Assembly (NCBI GenBank): GCA_963970005.1
Contig: CAXAMN010001292.1
Span: 1 to 64,000 of the forward strand
Source of the DNA: Durusdinium trenchii
Lineage: Eukaryota > Sar > Dinophyceae > Suessiales > Symbiodiniaceae
Length of the DNA: 64,000 nt
Direction: 5' to 3'
The notes beneath the pieces were generated by a model. That model made no database searches, was not told the DNA's origin, and worked only from the letters and a program-made list of their open reading frames with translations. Shown here piece by piece: positions 46,992-57,500 of the stretch (positions are counted from its first letter, which is position 1; every line of letters begins with the position of its first letter). Position numbers and translations under genes: made by a program.

Positions 46992-48791
46992 ATGTCGATA
47001 CAATGGAGTGCCTCAGCTGTAGGACAACAGGTCTGTGAAGATCTCAGAAGCGATCCCACTGGTGTTCTTGCTCAAGACACAATTCATGCTTGCTTTGGAA
47101 CCAAAAGTTTTGCAACGTTGTTGAAACGGGCTGGGGCACTTAAGAGGTACATCCAGTGGCATAAGAATTACAGCCTTGAACGTGGTGTGCATGTTGAAGT
47201 CTTTCCTCTGCATGAGCCTGATGTTTGGCAGTATTTTAGGTGGCTTCGTGAGGCCAGACAGAGAGGCGCCAAAGGATTCACTGGGCCAGCAAGTTTCTTG
47301 GAGACTGTTCGTTTCACAAAAATCACTATTGATTTGAAAGGCGCTGATGAAATCTTGAGCTCAAGGAGGTTGCAAGGATTTGCAGCTATTGAGAAACGGG
47401 AGATGGGGCCGACAAGACAATCTCCACCTTTGCAACTAGAACATCTTCAGCGCCTGCACTCAGTTTTGCTTCATGGAGACAATATTTATGATAGGCTGGG
47501 TGCTGGTTGCGTGTTGGTCTGCACCTACGGAAGGGCCAGGTGGAGCGACTTGAGATACATCCATCATGTGGAGGTTGAGTCATGTAGGAATGGTTGCCTG
47601 GTCCTCTACACCGACGAGCACAAAACATCGTCCGTAGGCCAGAAGAAGGACCAGTATCTGCCATTGGTGATCCCTTGTGATGGAGTGACGAGTGAAGACT
47701 GGTTGCGAATTTTTCTTGAACTTTACGAGACTGCAGGCCTGAACATTAGGAAAGTTCCCTTGGGACCTTTGTTGCCTGCTCTAAAAGCAGGTGGAGGATT
47801 CTGCGCGCGACCTCTTCTCACGCCTGAGGCTTCGCGGTGGCTGAAGGAGTTGCTCAAGGGTACGACGAATTGGGACACTTTCCGATCCCACTCAATGAAA
47901 GCAACGCTGCTGCACTGGTGCGCTCGTGCTGGATTAGACAAGGAGGTGAGGTCAGTGCTTGGACATCATTGCAGTGCAGTGTCGGGCTCAGAAGTTGTTT
48001 ACTCAAGGCAACTGCAAGCAAGACCAATTCGTAAACTCCAGATGCTGCTTCGACTTGTGAGAATCGGAATGTCTCTTGATGAAATAGCTGACGGTGGAGG
48101 AGTTGCAGGTGTGACGCCGGGGCCACAGACTCCTGCACCATTGCTTGGTTTGCATGGCATGGCAATGCGAACACCAGTCTTTCCTGTTGCGCAGCACTCT
48201 GTTCCAGCAGCCCACTCTGTGGGTCCCAAACCGTGCCCTTTTCGGGACCCACAGGGGACCCTACTAGAGCACCCGCCTGAACCCGATCCGATTGAGCAGG
48301 CAATAGAAGTCGTTCAGGAACAAGAGGACCTCATCAGCATGAAGGAGGAACTCGAAAACCTAGGCGATGCTGCACTCTCGGCTGGAGACCTGAGCTTGTT
48401 TCCTGAAAGGATTGTTGGCCTAGGACTTGTTGAGATTGAAAGCTCCTCCGGCAGTAGCAGCAGTTCGAGCAGCACTTCAAGTGATGAACCGCTTCAGGAT
48501 GGCCTGACTGAGGCACCCACTTTTGTGGAACATGTCCCGGAAGGCGTAACCTTTTTCAAACATGTGAAAAGTCATAGAGTTCATTCTGTTCGAACGAACC
48601 AAGATTTAACTGCTTGCAAGTTGAAGGTAACAAGAAATTTCAAGGCATTGGAGAGGATAATTTACTTTAAGCATCCCAAGTGCCTGCGGTGCTTTCCAAA
48701 GGCGCCAGGGAGAGTTAGGAGTCGTGAGGACGCCGTTGCTGCGCTGGATGAGGCCCTTGAGAGAGTTCGCAGATCAAAGAAAGTAGATTGA
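46992..48791 (+). CDS. YR retroelement tyrosine recombinase
   Basis: 599 residues. The catalytic core lies at about 155-355. YGRARWSDL carries the first Arg, RSHSMKATLLHW the H-x-x-K/R pair, VRSVLGHH the second His and VVYSRQ the nucleophilic Tyr. The N-terminal 150 residues are probably the core-binding domain. The C-terminal 240 residues are an acidic and Ser-rich extension (SSSGSSSSSSSTSSDE) with a Cys pair KCLRCF near the end. The enzyme would integrate a circular DNA copy by recombination at sites shared with the repeat junctions. All key residues are present. The ATG is 46992. Confidence 0.85.
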   Translation: MSIQWSASAVGQQVCEDLRSDPTGVLAQDTIHACFGTKSFATLLKRAGALKRYIQWHKNYSLERGVHVEVFPLHEPDVWQYFRWLREARQRGAKGFTGPASFLETVRFTKITIDLKGADEILSSRRLQGFAAIEKREMGPTRQSPPLQLEHLQRLHSVLLHGDNIYDRLGAGCVLVCTYGRARWSDLRYIHHVEVESCRNGCLVLYTDEHKTSSVGQKKDQYLPLVIPCDGVTSEDWLRIFLELYETAGLNIRKVPLGPLLPALKAGGGFCARPLLTPEASRWLKELLKGTTNWDTFRSHSMKATLLHWCARAGLDKEVRSVLGHHCSAVSGSEVVYSRQLQARPIRKLQMLLRLVRIGMSLDEIADGGGVAGVTPGPQTPAPLLGLHGMAMRTPVFPVAQHSVPAAHSVGPKPCPFRDPQGTLLEHPPEPDPIEQAIEVVQEQEDLISMKEELENLGDAALSAGDLSLFPERIVGLGLVEIESSSGSSSSSSSTSSDEPLQDGLTEAPTFVEHVPEGVTFFKHVKSHRVHSVRTNQDLTACKLKVTRNFKALERIIYFKHPKCLRCFPKAPGRVRSREDAVAALDEALERVRRSKKVD

Positions 48792-49369
48792 CACGTTTCT
48801 TTGCTTTCCTTCCGTGTGTGTTTGCTTTTGTGTAAATTTGACTAAACGTGCAGACTTCTTTTGTGAATGTTGTTTTGCATGGACTGCATGTGCTTACTAT
48901 AGCTAAACCTAAGTGAAGACTTAAAGTGCGGACCTCAGGGCCTCAGAGAGTCTTTGGGCAAAGTGCCAATCCTCTGTTTTCCCCAAAGGGGGCAGAACAA
49001 CCTGGAAAATAGAAAGAGGAAAACTCAAAGAGTGTGTGCAAGAGGTGCTTCAGCTAACTTTTGAGGTCTTCAAGTTTTGTTTATTTTGCGGAGTGCAAAG
49101 CTCCTCAAAGGAGCAGATAAGTTTGCCGGAGTGGCTCTTGTCATGACAGAATTTGCAGAAAGCTGCGTTGGGACTAAGTGTCCATGTCTGAACACCAGAG
49201 GGTGTGGGCTCAAAGGAGCATGGCTACAGAACAGGGGCCAACTTAAGACTGAGATCTAGCACGTCACACACACTTGTTGGATTGGCGCTTTAGGAGCGAA
49301 ACTTGAGCAAGTTTATCCAAGGATTTCTACACCTGGCTTAGTCCGGTCTCGTCGCCCTCAAGGGGCTGC

Positions 49370-50590
49370 GTGAGTGCGGAGGCCATGGCCTCAATTGTTG
49401 ACAGTGCTGCGCACTTTGACTCCCGCTTTTTAGAGAGTGGGATAACACAGACTGTGCTTGACGCAATAAAGGCCAGTGGAGTGACCACCCTGTCTCGACT
49501 TGCCTTTGCAGTAGGTCAGCCAAATCAGCCACTAGCAAATGATGACATTGTGGCTTTTCTGAGAGGCGCTTTAGGCAGAGACCCTTCGTTGCTTGAAACA
49601 TCCAGTGTGAAGCGGCTTGCAGTCGAAGCGCAAACGTTTCTGGTGGCACAGTTGCGGCAAGCCATTGAGCAAACCGATGAAAGTGCACCTCGCAAGATCG
49701 CATTCGCTGAACGGCACTCTCGAATGGAAGCGATTAAGACTGCCCTTGCAGGAGTGAGCATTACAGGAGAATTAGATCCAGCTCACGTGCTCCTAGATAA
49801 AGCTTGCAGTATGTTTGAGAAGAATGTTGTTGTGTACCTGGAACCGGCTTCTTGTGTGAGTAGGTCCTTTGAAGTTTTAGGTGGAAAGCAAACCCGTGAA
49901 TTGAGCTTGGAGAAGGGTGCGTTGATTTTGAAGAACCAAGACAATTTGTCCAGTCCTACTGACAGTGAGATTAAGTTTCACAATGCCATGATGCGTAGGG
50001 GAATTGCTTTGCAATTTGGCAAGCTGATGAGTTTCGCACAACACTGCGAATGGACCACATTTTTGTTTGAGGCTCTTCACAGGGAACCGCCGCCGGGGTA
50101 TTGTCGTGCGAACATCTCGCAACTGATACAATGTGACAAGGCGGCCTGGGCCCGATTGGGCAGTACGCTGCCCAGCATCCGCCAAGATGCCACAGGTCAG
50201 TATCCTTTGGGCATTGCCTTGCTTGGACTTCGAGCGGACCCTCACATTAGTTTGTATCTTGCCCCTCTTGCTAAGGCACAGTCCTCCGGACAAGGCGAAC
50301 AGTGGAACAGGCGACCTGGCCCATATTCGTCGTTTGATCGTAGCTCAAAGGGAAAAGGAAAGGGCAAGAAAGGAACTGGAAAGGGTGCCAAGGGTAACCC
50401 CCCAATGCCCAAGGATCTTTTGGGCAAGTGGCATAAGACGCCTCATGGTGACCCCATTTGTTTCGGGTTCAATACATCGCAGGGTTGCAGTGAGAAGGGC
50501 ATTAAGGCTGGCGACAGGTGTTGCAAAGGGCTGCGTGTGTGTGCGGAACCACGGTGCCAACAGGCACACTCCCTGCAGGACCATAAGTGA
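49370..50590 (+). CDS. YR retroelement Gag-like protein with a C-terminal zinc finger
   Basis: 406 residues in frame; the first ATG past the in-frame upstream codon is at 49385 (MASIVDSA). A helical N-terminal two thirds is followed by a Lys/Gly-rich stretch (KGKGKGKKGTGKGAKG) and a Cys/His cluster, CFGFNTSQGCSEKG ... CCKG ... CAEPRCQQAH, of CCCH type. These features fit a nucleic-acid-binding nucleocapsid function. The frame ends 43 bases before the next one, in a different register. About 580 bases without a gene separate it from the recombinase; that spacer may hold an internal promoter. Confidence 0.7.
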   Translation: MSAEAMASIVDSAAHFDSRFLESGITQTVLDAIKASGVTTLSRLAFAVGQPNQPLANDDIVAFLRGALGRDPSLLETSSVKRLAVEAQTFLVAQLRQAIEQTDESAPRKIAFAERHSRMEAIKTALAGVSITGELDPAHVLLDKACSMFEKNVVVYLEPASCVSRSFEVLGGKQTRELSLEKGALILKNQDNLSSPTDSEIKFHNAMMRRGIALQFGKLMSFAQHCEWTTFLFEALHREPPPGYCRANISQLIQCDKAAWARLGSTLPSIRQDATGQYPLGIALLGLRADPHISLYLAPLAKAQSSGQGEQWNRRPGPYSSFDRSSKGKGKGKKGTGKGAKGNPPMPKDLLGKWHKTPHGDPICFGFNTSQGCSEKGIKAGDRCCKGLRVCAEPRCQQAHSLQDHK

Positions 50591-50632
50591 CGGTCACCAG
50601 GGCTGACCCCACGGGCCTGGACAGGTCTACAT

Positions 50633-53600
50633 GTGGGTCAGCTGTGGATGCTCGAATTATTTGCAGGGTCAGCCGTTCTTTGCTCCACTGCTAAGCAGCA
50701 GGGGCTGCAAAATAGCATTGCCATTGACAAGCTGCAAAAACCAGGAGCTAGGACCAGCATCATTCGCTTGGACTTGACGCGAGAGGCTGATTGTTCACTC
50801 GTTGACAGCTGGCTCGAATCACCACTCTTGGTTTGGGTGCACTTGGCGCCTGTGTGTGGCACAGCAAGCCGCGCACGGGACATCAGAGTTTTGCCTACAG
50901 ATCCAGCACCCCTGCGCAGTTGTGAACACCCAGATGGTTTACCAAACTTAGATGGGCGTGATTTGTTCAGGGTGCGTTTAGCCAACAAGCTTTTTGATTT
51001 TGCATGTAAGGTCTTTGCCAAAGCCACGGAACGTGGGATCTTGGTGACCATGGAAAACCCGAAGAATTCATACTTTTGGAGCACCAGTTTTTTCGTTCAT
51101 TTGCAGTCCTCTTTTGAAATGCACACTGCAGATTTTCAGGTTTGCGTGTATGGAGGCACACGTGACAAGTGGACTAGATTCGTGGCGAACTTTCCTGAAG
51201 TTGGCCAACTTAGCATCGCTTGTGATAAGACCCACAGTCATGCACCCTGGCGATACGCACAGGATGCCCAAGGAAAGCGAGTGTGGGCTACCAGCCTCGA
51301 AAGTGAATACACCCGCCTATGTATTGCCACGGTTCAGGTGGTGCTTCACAAAGCTCAGTCCTTAGGTCTCACGCTCCTTCCTCAATCTCTGAAGGAAATT
51401 CAGGCACATCCGTTGATGCAAAACCAGCAGTCTCGCATTGCGATCGGAAAGCAGCCATTTCGCAAAAGAGTACCACCAGTCATTCCCGATTTTGACTCTG
51501 TAGTTGTTGCTGCGCTTTCGGACAAGTCGCAGGTTCCTTTTCCGCTTCTTGGTAAGGTGCATTATGAACTTCAACTCCTGAGTGTCGAACTGCAACCACT
51601 TGTAATCCCAGTTAATTCACGCCTTTTGCGATTTTTCGCTGCCTTTGAGCCCTCCGCCAAGGGGGGTGGAAGCAAGGCCTCAGAGGCGTCAGGAGACAGG
51701 GATCTGGAACAAGCAGTTTCGCGCTCGGGTGCTGACCTCAGTCAATTTCCTTTTAGGGCGGTTTTTGGATTGCCTTGGAGTGCTGAAAACTTCATCAACA
51801 AAGCCAGAGGGGCGGGCCACCCGGCTCTCCTCGACATGCGCATTCCTGCTGACCTTGAAGTGGCCATTGACAAGAACACCTCGTGGACAGTCGAACAGAT
51901 TTCTAAGTACCGGTCGGATTGGTGTCGGCGCTGGCTGAAAAGAGCGAAAGAGTTGGAGTCCGAAGAGCTTAGGGACCGAGAGAATCGCCCTGATCATGTG
52001 AAACACAGCACTCAGAGCAAACGAATCCTGGTCACCAGGGAGATTCTGGAAAGCATTGGTTATGAGGATGTGCAAGCTCTGGATTTATTGAAGCATGGGT
52101 CTACTCTTGCGGGTAGCATTGAGAGCTGCAACATTTTTGAGAACCAGTTCAAACCGTGTCTACTCACTCTGGAACAGCTGGAACAAGGAGCCGCTCGTAG
52201 GAACCAAGCCATCCTTGCCATGACTGTGAGCTCGGGAGATGAAACGGTTGACAGACAAGTTCTTGAGGAGACAAGAGTCGAGCTAGAACGTGGCTGGGCT
52301 CGCGGTCCTTTCAAGCTCGAAGATTTGCCGGATGACTGTGTTATTTCTAGGAGATTTCCCCTAGCGCAGTCCAACAAAACTAGGATGATCGATGATTTTA
52401 GCATTTCCGGAGTAAACGACTCGTGCACGATTCATTCGAAGATTGACCTCCACATGATTGACGCTCTGGGGGCAGTGGTTCGGAAGTATTTTCAGCGCTG
52501 CAGTGGGGCAAAAGCTGATAGTCGACTCTGGGCCAAGACCTTTGACCTCAAGAGTGCTTACCGACAAGTGCCGATACGAAGTGATCATCTGAAATACGCC
52601 TTCTTCAGCATCTACAATCCTGAGTCTCAGGGAGTTGAAATCTACCAGCTGCTGACGTTGCCTTTTGGGGCAACTCACTCGGTTTATTCCTTCCTCCGAC
52701 TGGCCCGCATGATTCACACTGCTGCAGCAAAGGCCCTTTATGTACTGAACACCAACTTCTATGACGATTTTGTCCTCTTGTCAAACCCTGAAGCGAGCAA
52801 GTCGGCGAACCTGTCCATGGAGGTTTTGTTCCTGCTGACAGGCTGGGAATTTGCTAAGGAGGGCAAAAAGTCAACTTCCTTTGGTGAGCTGTGCTCGGCC
52901 CTCGGGGTCACATTTGACCTGAGCAAGTCTGAATCGCGGATTGCCAGAATCTACAATACAGAACAGAGGCGAGTTGACCTCATAAGCAAGCTTGAGGAAG
53001 TCTTGAAGTGTGGTGAACTGTCTAAACACGACTCGCTAGTTCTTCGCGGCCGCCTGGGATTTGCTGACAGCTTTTTGCATGGCAGGTTGGGTGGACTCCT
53101 GCTGAAGAAACTTGTGGAACATGCTTACTCCCGCCAGAAGACACTTGATCCCAGCACCAAGCAAGCGCTCGCAGCCATGAAGTTGCGACTGGAGCTTGGG
53201 CAGCCAGTTGAGATCTCGGACAAAGAGGCGGATCAATGGTTCATTTACACTGATGCTGCCTATGAACAATCCAGCAAGGATGGTGGCTTGGGAGCAGTAG
53301 TCCTGGATTGTGAAGGCACATGCAAAGCATGGTTTGGCATCGGCTTGGATCCGGAGCACTGCAAGTGCTTTGGCAGTGGTTCAAAGGATTCGATCATCTA
53401 TGAGCTGGAACTACTAGCAGCAGTGCTGGCTTTCTGGGTTTGGGATGATAGACTCTCAAGCTGCCTTGTCACCTGGTTTGGAGATAACGATAGTGTTCGT
53501 TTTTCTCTCATCCGTGGATCTGGCACAGGTTGTTGGGGAGAGGCCTTGATGGAGTTTTATCTTCGACAGGAAGTAAAGCTTAACACTCAGACTTGGTTTG

Positions 53601-53812
53601 CCCGTGTTCCCACAGAGGCCAACGTCAGTGATTGGCCCTCACGCCTATGTAGGCATGAGCTCTTGAATGATGAAACGGATTGCTCAGTTGCTGCACGTCA
53701 CAAATTTCAGAGCTTGTGTGACTTTGTGAATGAACATGTCGGGTTGCACGAAGAAGAAAGGGGGAGAGCCAATCGTACAACTCCCAGTCGAAAAAGGAGC
53801 GATGTTTCATGA
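50633..53812 (+). CDS. YR retroelement polyprotein: methyltransferase-like domain, reverse transcriptase, RNase H
   Basis: 1059 residues; the first ATG is 50648. Residues 5-250 resemble a C5-methyltransferase-like fold: LELFAGSAVL (motif I), AIDK, HLAPVCGTASRARD (motif IV position, with VC where PC is usual), MENPKNSYFW (motif VI) and a GGTRDKWTRF block. The RT follows: RMIDDFS, AKTFDLKSAYRQVPI (motif A), LPFGATHSVYSF (motif B) and NFYDDFVLL (motif C). RNase H shows FIYTDAAYE, YELELLAAVLA, FGDNDSVRFSL and NVSDWPSRL with all acidic residues present. The last 16 codons lie inside repeat B1. All catalytic residues of RT and RNase H are intact. Confidence 0.85.
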   Translation: MGQLWMLELFAGSAVLCSTAKQQGLQNSIAIDKLQKPGARTSIIRLDLTREADCSLVDSWLESPLLVWVHLAPVCGTASRARDIRVLPTDPAPLRSCEHPDGLPNLDGRDLFRVRLANKLFDFACKVFAKATERGILVTMENPKNSYFWSTSFFVHLQSSFEMHTADFQVCVYGGTRDKWTRFVANFPEVGQLSIACDKTHSHAPWRYAQDAQGKRVWATSLESEYTRLCIATVQVVLHKAQSLGLTLLPQSLKEIQAHPLMQNQQSRIAIGKQPFRKRVPPVIPDFDSVVVAALSDKSQVPFPLLGKVHYELQLLSVELQPLVIPVNSRLLRFFAAFEPSAKGGGSKASEASGDRDLEQAVSRSGADLSQFPFRAVFGLPWSAENFINKARGAGHPALLDMRIPADLEVAIDKNTSWTVEQISKYRSDWCRRWLKRAKELESEELRDRENRPDHVKHSTQSKRILVTREILESIGYEDVQALDLLKHGSTLAGSIESCNIFENQFKPCLLTLEQLEQGAARRNQAILAMTVSSGDETVDRQVLEETRVELERGWARGPFKLEDLPDDCVISRRFPLAQSNKTRMIDDFSISGVNDSCTIHSKIDLHMIDALGAVVRKYFQRCSGAKADSRLWAKTFDLKSAYRQVPIRSDHLKYAFFSIYNPESQGVEIYQLLTLPFGATHSVYSFLRLARMIHTAAAKALYVLNTNFYDDFVLLSNPEASKSANLSMEVLFLLTGWEFAKEGKKSTSFGELCSALGVTFDLSKSESRIARIYNTEQRRVDLISKLEEVLKCGELSKHDSLVLRGRLGFADSFLHGRLGGLLLKKLVEHAYSRQKTLDPSTKQALAAMKLRLELGQPVEISDKEADQWFIYTDAAYEQSSKDGGLGAVVLDCEGTCKAWFGIGLDPEHCKCFGSGSKDSIIYELELLAAVLAFWVWDDRLSSCLVTWFGDNDSVRFSLIRGSGTGCWGEALMEFYLRQEVKLNTQTWFARVPTEANVSDWPSRLCRHELLNDETDCSVAARHKFQSLCDFVNEHVGLHEEERGRANRTTPSRKRSDVS

Positions 53813-53844
53813 ATTGTATGCAAGACACCAAGCACGTGGAAGAC
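53766..53844 (+). repeat. Split repeat B1 of the YR retroelement
   Basis: 79 bases starting GAGCCAATCGTACAAC and ending GTGGAAGAC, repeated at 54089-54167 with a few changes. It overlaps the end of the polyprotein frame and abuts repeat A2. Confidence 0.9.
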
Positions 53845-54000
53845 GACAGAACTCGTTGAAAACGATTGTGTTGTTATTTACGTGTTTTAGAATCGGGTGG
53901 CTTGCTTTAGAGTTTCATCTTTGAAGTCCGTTACATTTGAAAGTTCAAGGGAGGGTAGCGGTGGGTGCCACTTCATCGTGGCATTCGTGCTTAAACAAGC
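53845..54000 (+). repeat. Direct repeat A2 of the YR retroelement
   Basis: 156 bases, the partner of 46190-46354, lacking the 9-base insertion of A1. It begins at the base after B1 ends. Confidence 0.9.
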
Positions 54001-54088
54001 CCACCCACCCTCACCGTGGTATTCATGATCGCAAGACACGATCTCACTTTGCAAGAAAGCTTCAACTTTTCGGCCAGACCCTGGGCCT

Positions 54089-54167
54089 GAGCCAATCGTA
54101 CAACCCCCAGTCGAAAACGGAGCGATGTTTCATGAATTGTATGCAAGACACCAAGCACGTGGAAGAC
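54089..54167 (+). repeat. Split repeat B2, right end of the YR retroelement
   Basis: 79 bases, nearly identical to 53766-53844. The end of similarity after GGAAGAC sets the right boundary of the element. Confidence 0.88.
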
Positions 54168-54244
54168 ATGCTTTTGATGACTTGTGCAAATTTGTTGACC
54201 AACAGGCTCATCCGAGAAACAAAAGGTGGAGAAGAGCTCGGAGT

Positions 54245-54583
54245 TTCCTTGTAAACTTTGTCAAGACACCAAACACATTAGTGACGACTAGCTTCACTGA
54301 AAGTGACGAAATTGTCACAACAGTGTTTCTTCAAGAAAACTTAAGGTTTTTCTGGGCGTCTTGCACTTGAAAATTTTTGAATGTGACATTTTGATCTCAA
54401 AGGAGGGCGCGGTGAGCTTGAATAGACTAAAATGGTCACACCTTTCCAAAAAAAGTGGGGCACCTCAAGTTACCTCAGACCATACAAGCCAAACCCAGGG
54501 CTTGAAGAGCCCGGCTGACCCCCCATTGAAAAGGAGCGCAGCTTCCTTGTGAAGTTTGTCCATACACCAAACACATTAGTGAC
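54245..54583 (+). repeat. 41-bp direct repeat right of the YR element
   Basis: TTCCTTGTAAACTTTG...ACATTAGTGAC at 54245-54285 recurs at 54543-54583 with four mismatches. Before the second copy, GAGCCCGGCTGACCCCCC...GGAGCG also loosely echoes repeat B2, so this may be a remnant of an older related insertion. Confidence 0.55.
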
Positions 54584-57500
54584 AAATTTGTTTTTTGCAT
54601 TTGCTTTTCAGCAGATTAAATGATGTCAAATGGCTAGATAGTCACTTGCAAACTTTTGATTAACTGATGGTTCCAAAATGTAAAGCACTCCACCCCCATG
54701 TGTTCCCACTTTGGAATTCTTGCAAAGTTAGGTAGTAGTACTTGAAAACATAGCTATGGACCCAATATGTTGGTAGTTTTCTGGTGGTAGCATTTGTGTT
54801 GGAATACGCAAACACAATTTTGATTTATTTTTCCTTCGGCTTCTCGTTTTGAAACCACAGTCTGTGCAATCACGTGTCAAAGTCTAAGAAGAGGTTGGAT
54901 TATTGAAAAAAACAACTTTTTGGACAAAATGTGCTCAGAGGTTGTGCTTTGGAAATAGGCAACCAAAAAAATTTAGATAAATTGTTTCATTCTTTTCAGA
55001 GAGAAAGGAACCTTTTCGGCCAGCACTTCACACAACACCATGTCGCATCTTGTAGATTCCATTGTGCCAAACAGCTGCGTGGCACCAAATCAGCCCCTAG
55101 CCAAAAAAGTCCTTGAAGGAAGTTCACTCGAAAAATTCAAGGCCCGGCCGCACTGTATAGTGGATTTTTTTGGGGTTGGTGAATTCGCGTAGAACCCTGT
55201 GTTCCCAAACGTCTCCCCAAACCACAGCCTGCCCTAAGCAGGTAAACATTCCCACAACCAACAGAACACACCAATCTGTTGTTCGAAGCAATATACTCAT
55301 TGATCTACCAATTGCTCTTTCAGGTCATTATGTTTCCACCATTAGACCCATGGTGTTATATCATGACCCCTGCTATAATGTATTTTTTTGAGTCTGAGTC
55401 TGAGGGTTTTTGGCCGGGGCCGCAAGGGCCATTAAATTATGTTGAACACATTCAGTTTCAATTTTAAGTGCATGTACGTAAACATTTCGTTGCCGTTCTG
55501 GTTCAGACTTTGTTGCTTTGGGCTTGCCGACGGCCGATGCAGAACAAATGGGTTACATGGCTCTGTTTCTTCGTGTTCTTTTACTGGGTTCTTGTCAACA
55601 TGCTTGTTGAAGAGCAGCTAGTTTCCTGCACTTGGCAACCTAAGGAAACGGCTGAAGCTTCCGCTGTGCTGTGCAACGAAGGTAAATGCGTCTTTGTTCT
55701 GACAGCGGATGCACATTACATTTGCGGAGCAGTCGACTCAGTGGAATGACTCTGTCGAAAGGTTTGCAAATGACTGTAAAACTTGAAGAGGAGATGCTTG
55801 TGCTGCTTCGTTCCAAGCACATTCACATGGCTCCACGAGCCATTGTTTTTGCCACTCCAGGACGTTGGCATAGACAGGATACCGATACCGTCCGAAGTAT
55901 GGGGATGCAAGGGGGCTCAGTATGTGAACTGCAATGTTGACTAAGCACATGGTCACCACCAAAGGTGCAGCGCAGTGGCTCCACCCTGAAGATTTCGCAC
56001 GGTTGTGTCATTGCTCGCAAGCAGCTCAGTTTGCACGGCTTTTTGTTTTAGACATGTTAGTAATACTCAAACAACTATTTGTTCATTGTAGGTTGTCCCT
56101 CGTTCTTCGCCGCGAACAGCGACGAATGTGGCAATACTACTGTCACCTGGAGGTGTGGTTTTCCAATGGAAGGGGGCTATTTCAATCTTTCTTTTGAACC
56201 TGGACCTTTTGCATGCTTGTGGCCAAAGTCTCTCAACCTCAGGTTCTTTATTTTGATGGTTCATCAATAGGACGGGTGCTCTGACTGGTTTCCTTTCTTT
56301 CAAATTTGAGGGAGGACCTCTTTGTATCGCCCCCGATTCAAGTCCTTGGCTCCCGACGGCAAAGTGAACCAGATGAACCAGAAGGAGATATTGTTCAAAT
56401 TCAAATCTCATTTCATTTTCCATCACCCCGACCTATGTATTCTTTCAAGTCATCTCTTCACAATGCAGGTCATTTCGCTTCACTTTACCTACCGCATTTT
56501 TTGCCTTGCTTGTCTCTTTCACGCACACTTTCTGCATTTTGTGTGCATTTCATTTTTGTCGTCTAGATTCTCGTCACTCTGGTTCATCATCTACTACTGT
56601 CTTGCTTAATCTTGCTTTGCCACAGCAATTACTGTAAGGGAGATGGGAACATGACGAGAAACATGGCTACAGTAGTATCGTTCACACTGATCTACCCGTT
56701 TGATGACGTTCTTCATTGTCGCCAGCATCTCGCCTCTTTTCAGCCCATCCTGTATGGGTTGGCTCAGCTAACCTCCTTTGGGACACCTTGTCTATACTGT
56801 AATGCTTCCATGGTAAAGATTTTTGCTTCAACCTCCTATCTATGATAGCGGGTGCGTGGGCATGGGCCTCTGCATTTTTGGAGGTCGTGTTCTACTGCAA
56901 ATTTGCAGTTTGCACACGCAGAAACTTGCGAGATTCTGAGCTCATGGTTGGGGAGGGTCGTCATTTGATCTGATGCTGCAGGGATATGCGCAGCGTGTAG
57001 ACGCTCTCGACTTGGGCCACTTTTGGACTGGTCCAAAGGCGTGGTGCTTAGTGTGAGAGAGCGCGATGTGCAGGATGTGGTCCTTTTCACCAGGTGAATT
57101 GGCACCGATGCTTCCAGCTGAATAGGCTGACAAAGGCCGTGCTTTTTCTTTTCAAAGTAACAGTGTGACTATTGCTTGGCAATGTCGCCAGTCATCGCCG
57201 CATGCGTTCGCATACATTCGGGCTGACAGCTTAGCACAGGGCATTGGACTGTTCATTCGATTTTCACTTAGTATGTGTTTGCTGAGAATTCTAGGTTGGG
57301 GATGAGGACCTCAGAATACCTGCAAAATGTGATGATGGCACTGTCCTCAAATCAGAGTTTCTGCAACCATATAACTGCAACAGATGTGCCTTCAAGTCAG
57401 GCAATGACAACGTTGCGTCTGCAACGCAGGTGGTCTAAGATATCTCATCCTCACACAATTCTTGCTGAAAATTGGTGCTAGGCATGGTTGTTCGACCATG

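Larger units (their letters stand above)
46190..54167 (+). mobile_element. Tyrosine-recombinase retrotransposon (DIRS/Ngaro-like) with split direct repeats
   Basis: The element is bounded by repeats in the order A1 (46190-46354), ORFs, B1 (53766-53844), A2 (53845-54000), B2 (54089-54167). B1 touches A2 without a gap. This arrangement is the signature of YR retroelements that replicate through a circle and integrate by recombination. Four open frames lie inside: an acidic ORF, a tyrosine recombinase, a Gag-like zinc protein and an MTase-like/RT/RNase H protein. Placing the recombinase before Gag and RT differs from the usual Gag-RT-YR order. All large frames are open, so this copy may be young. 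No target-site duplication is expected for this class. Confidence 0.85.

Noticed and set aside
55468..55749. Possible 93-residue membrane protein
   Set aside because: Only one hydrophobic stretch, no conserved motif, no leader relic and no partner copy.
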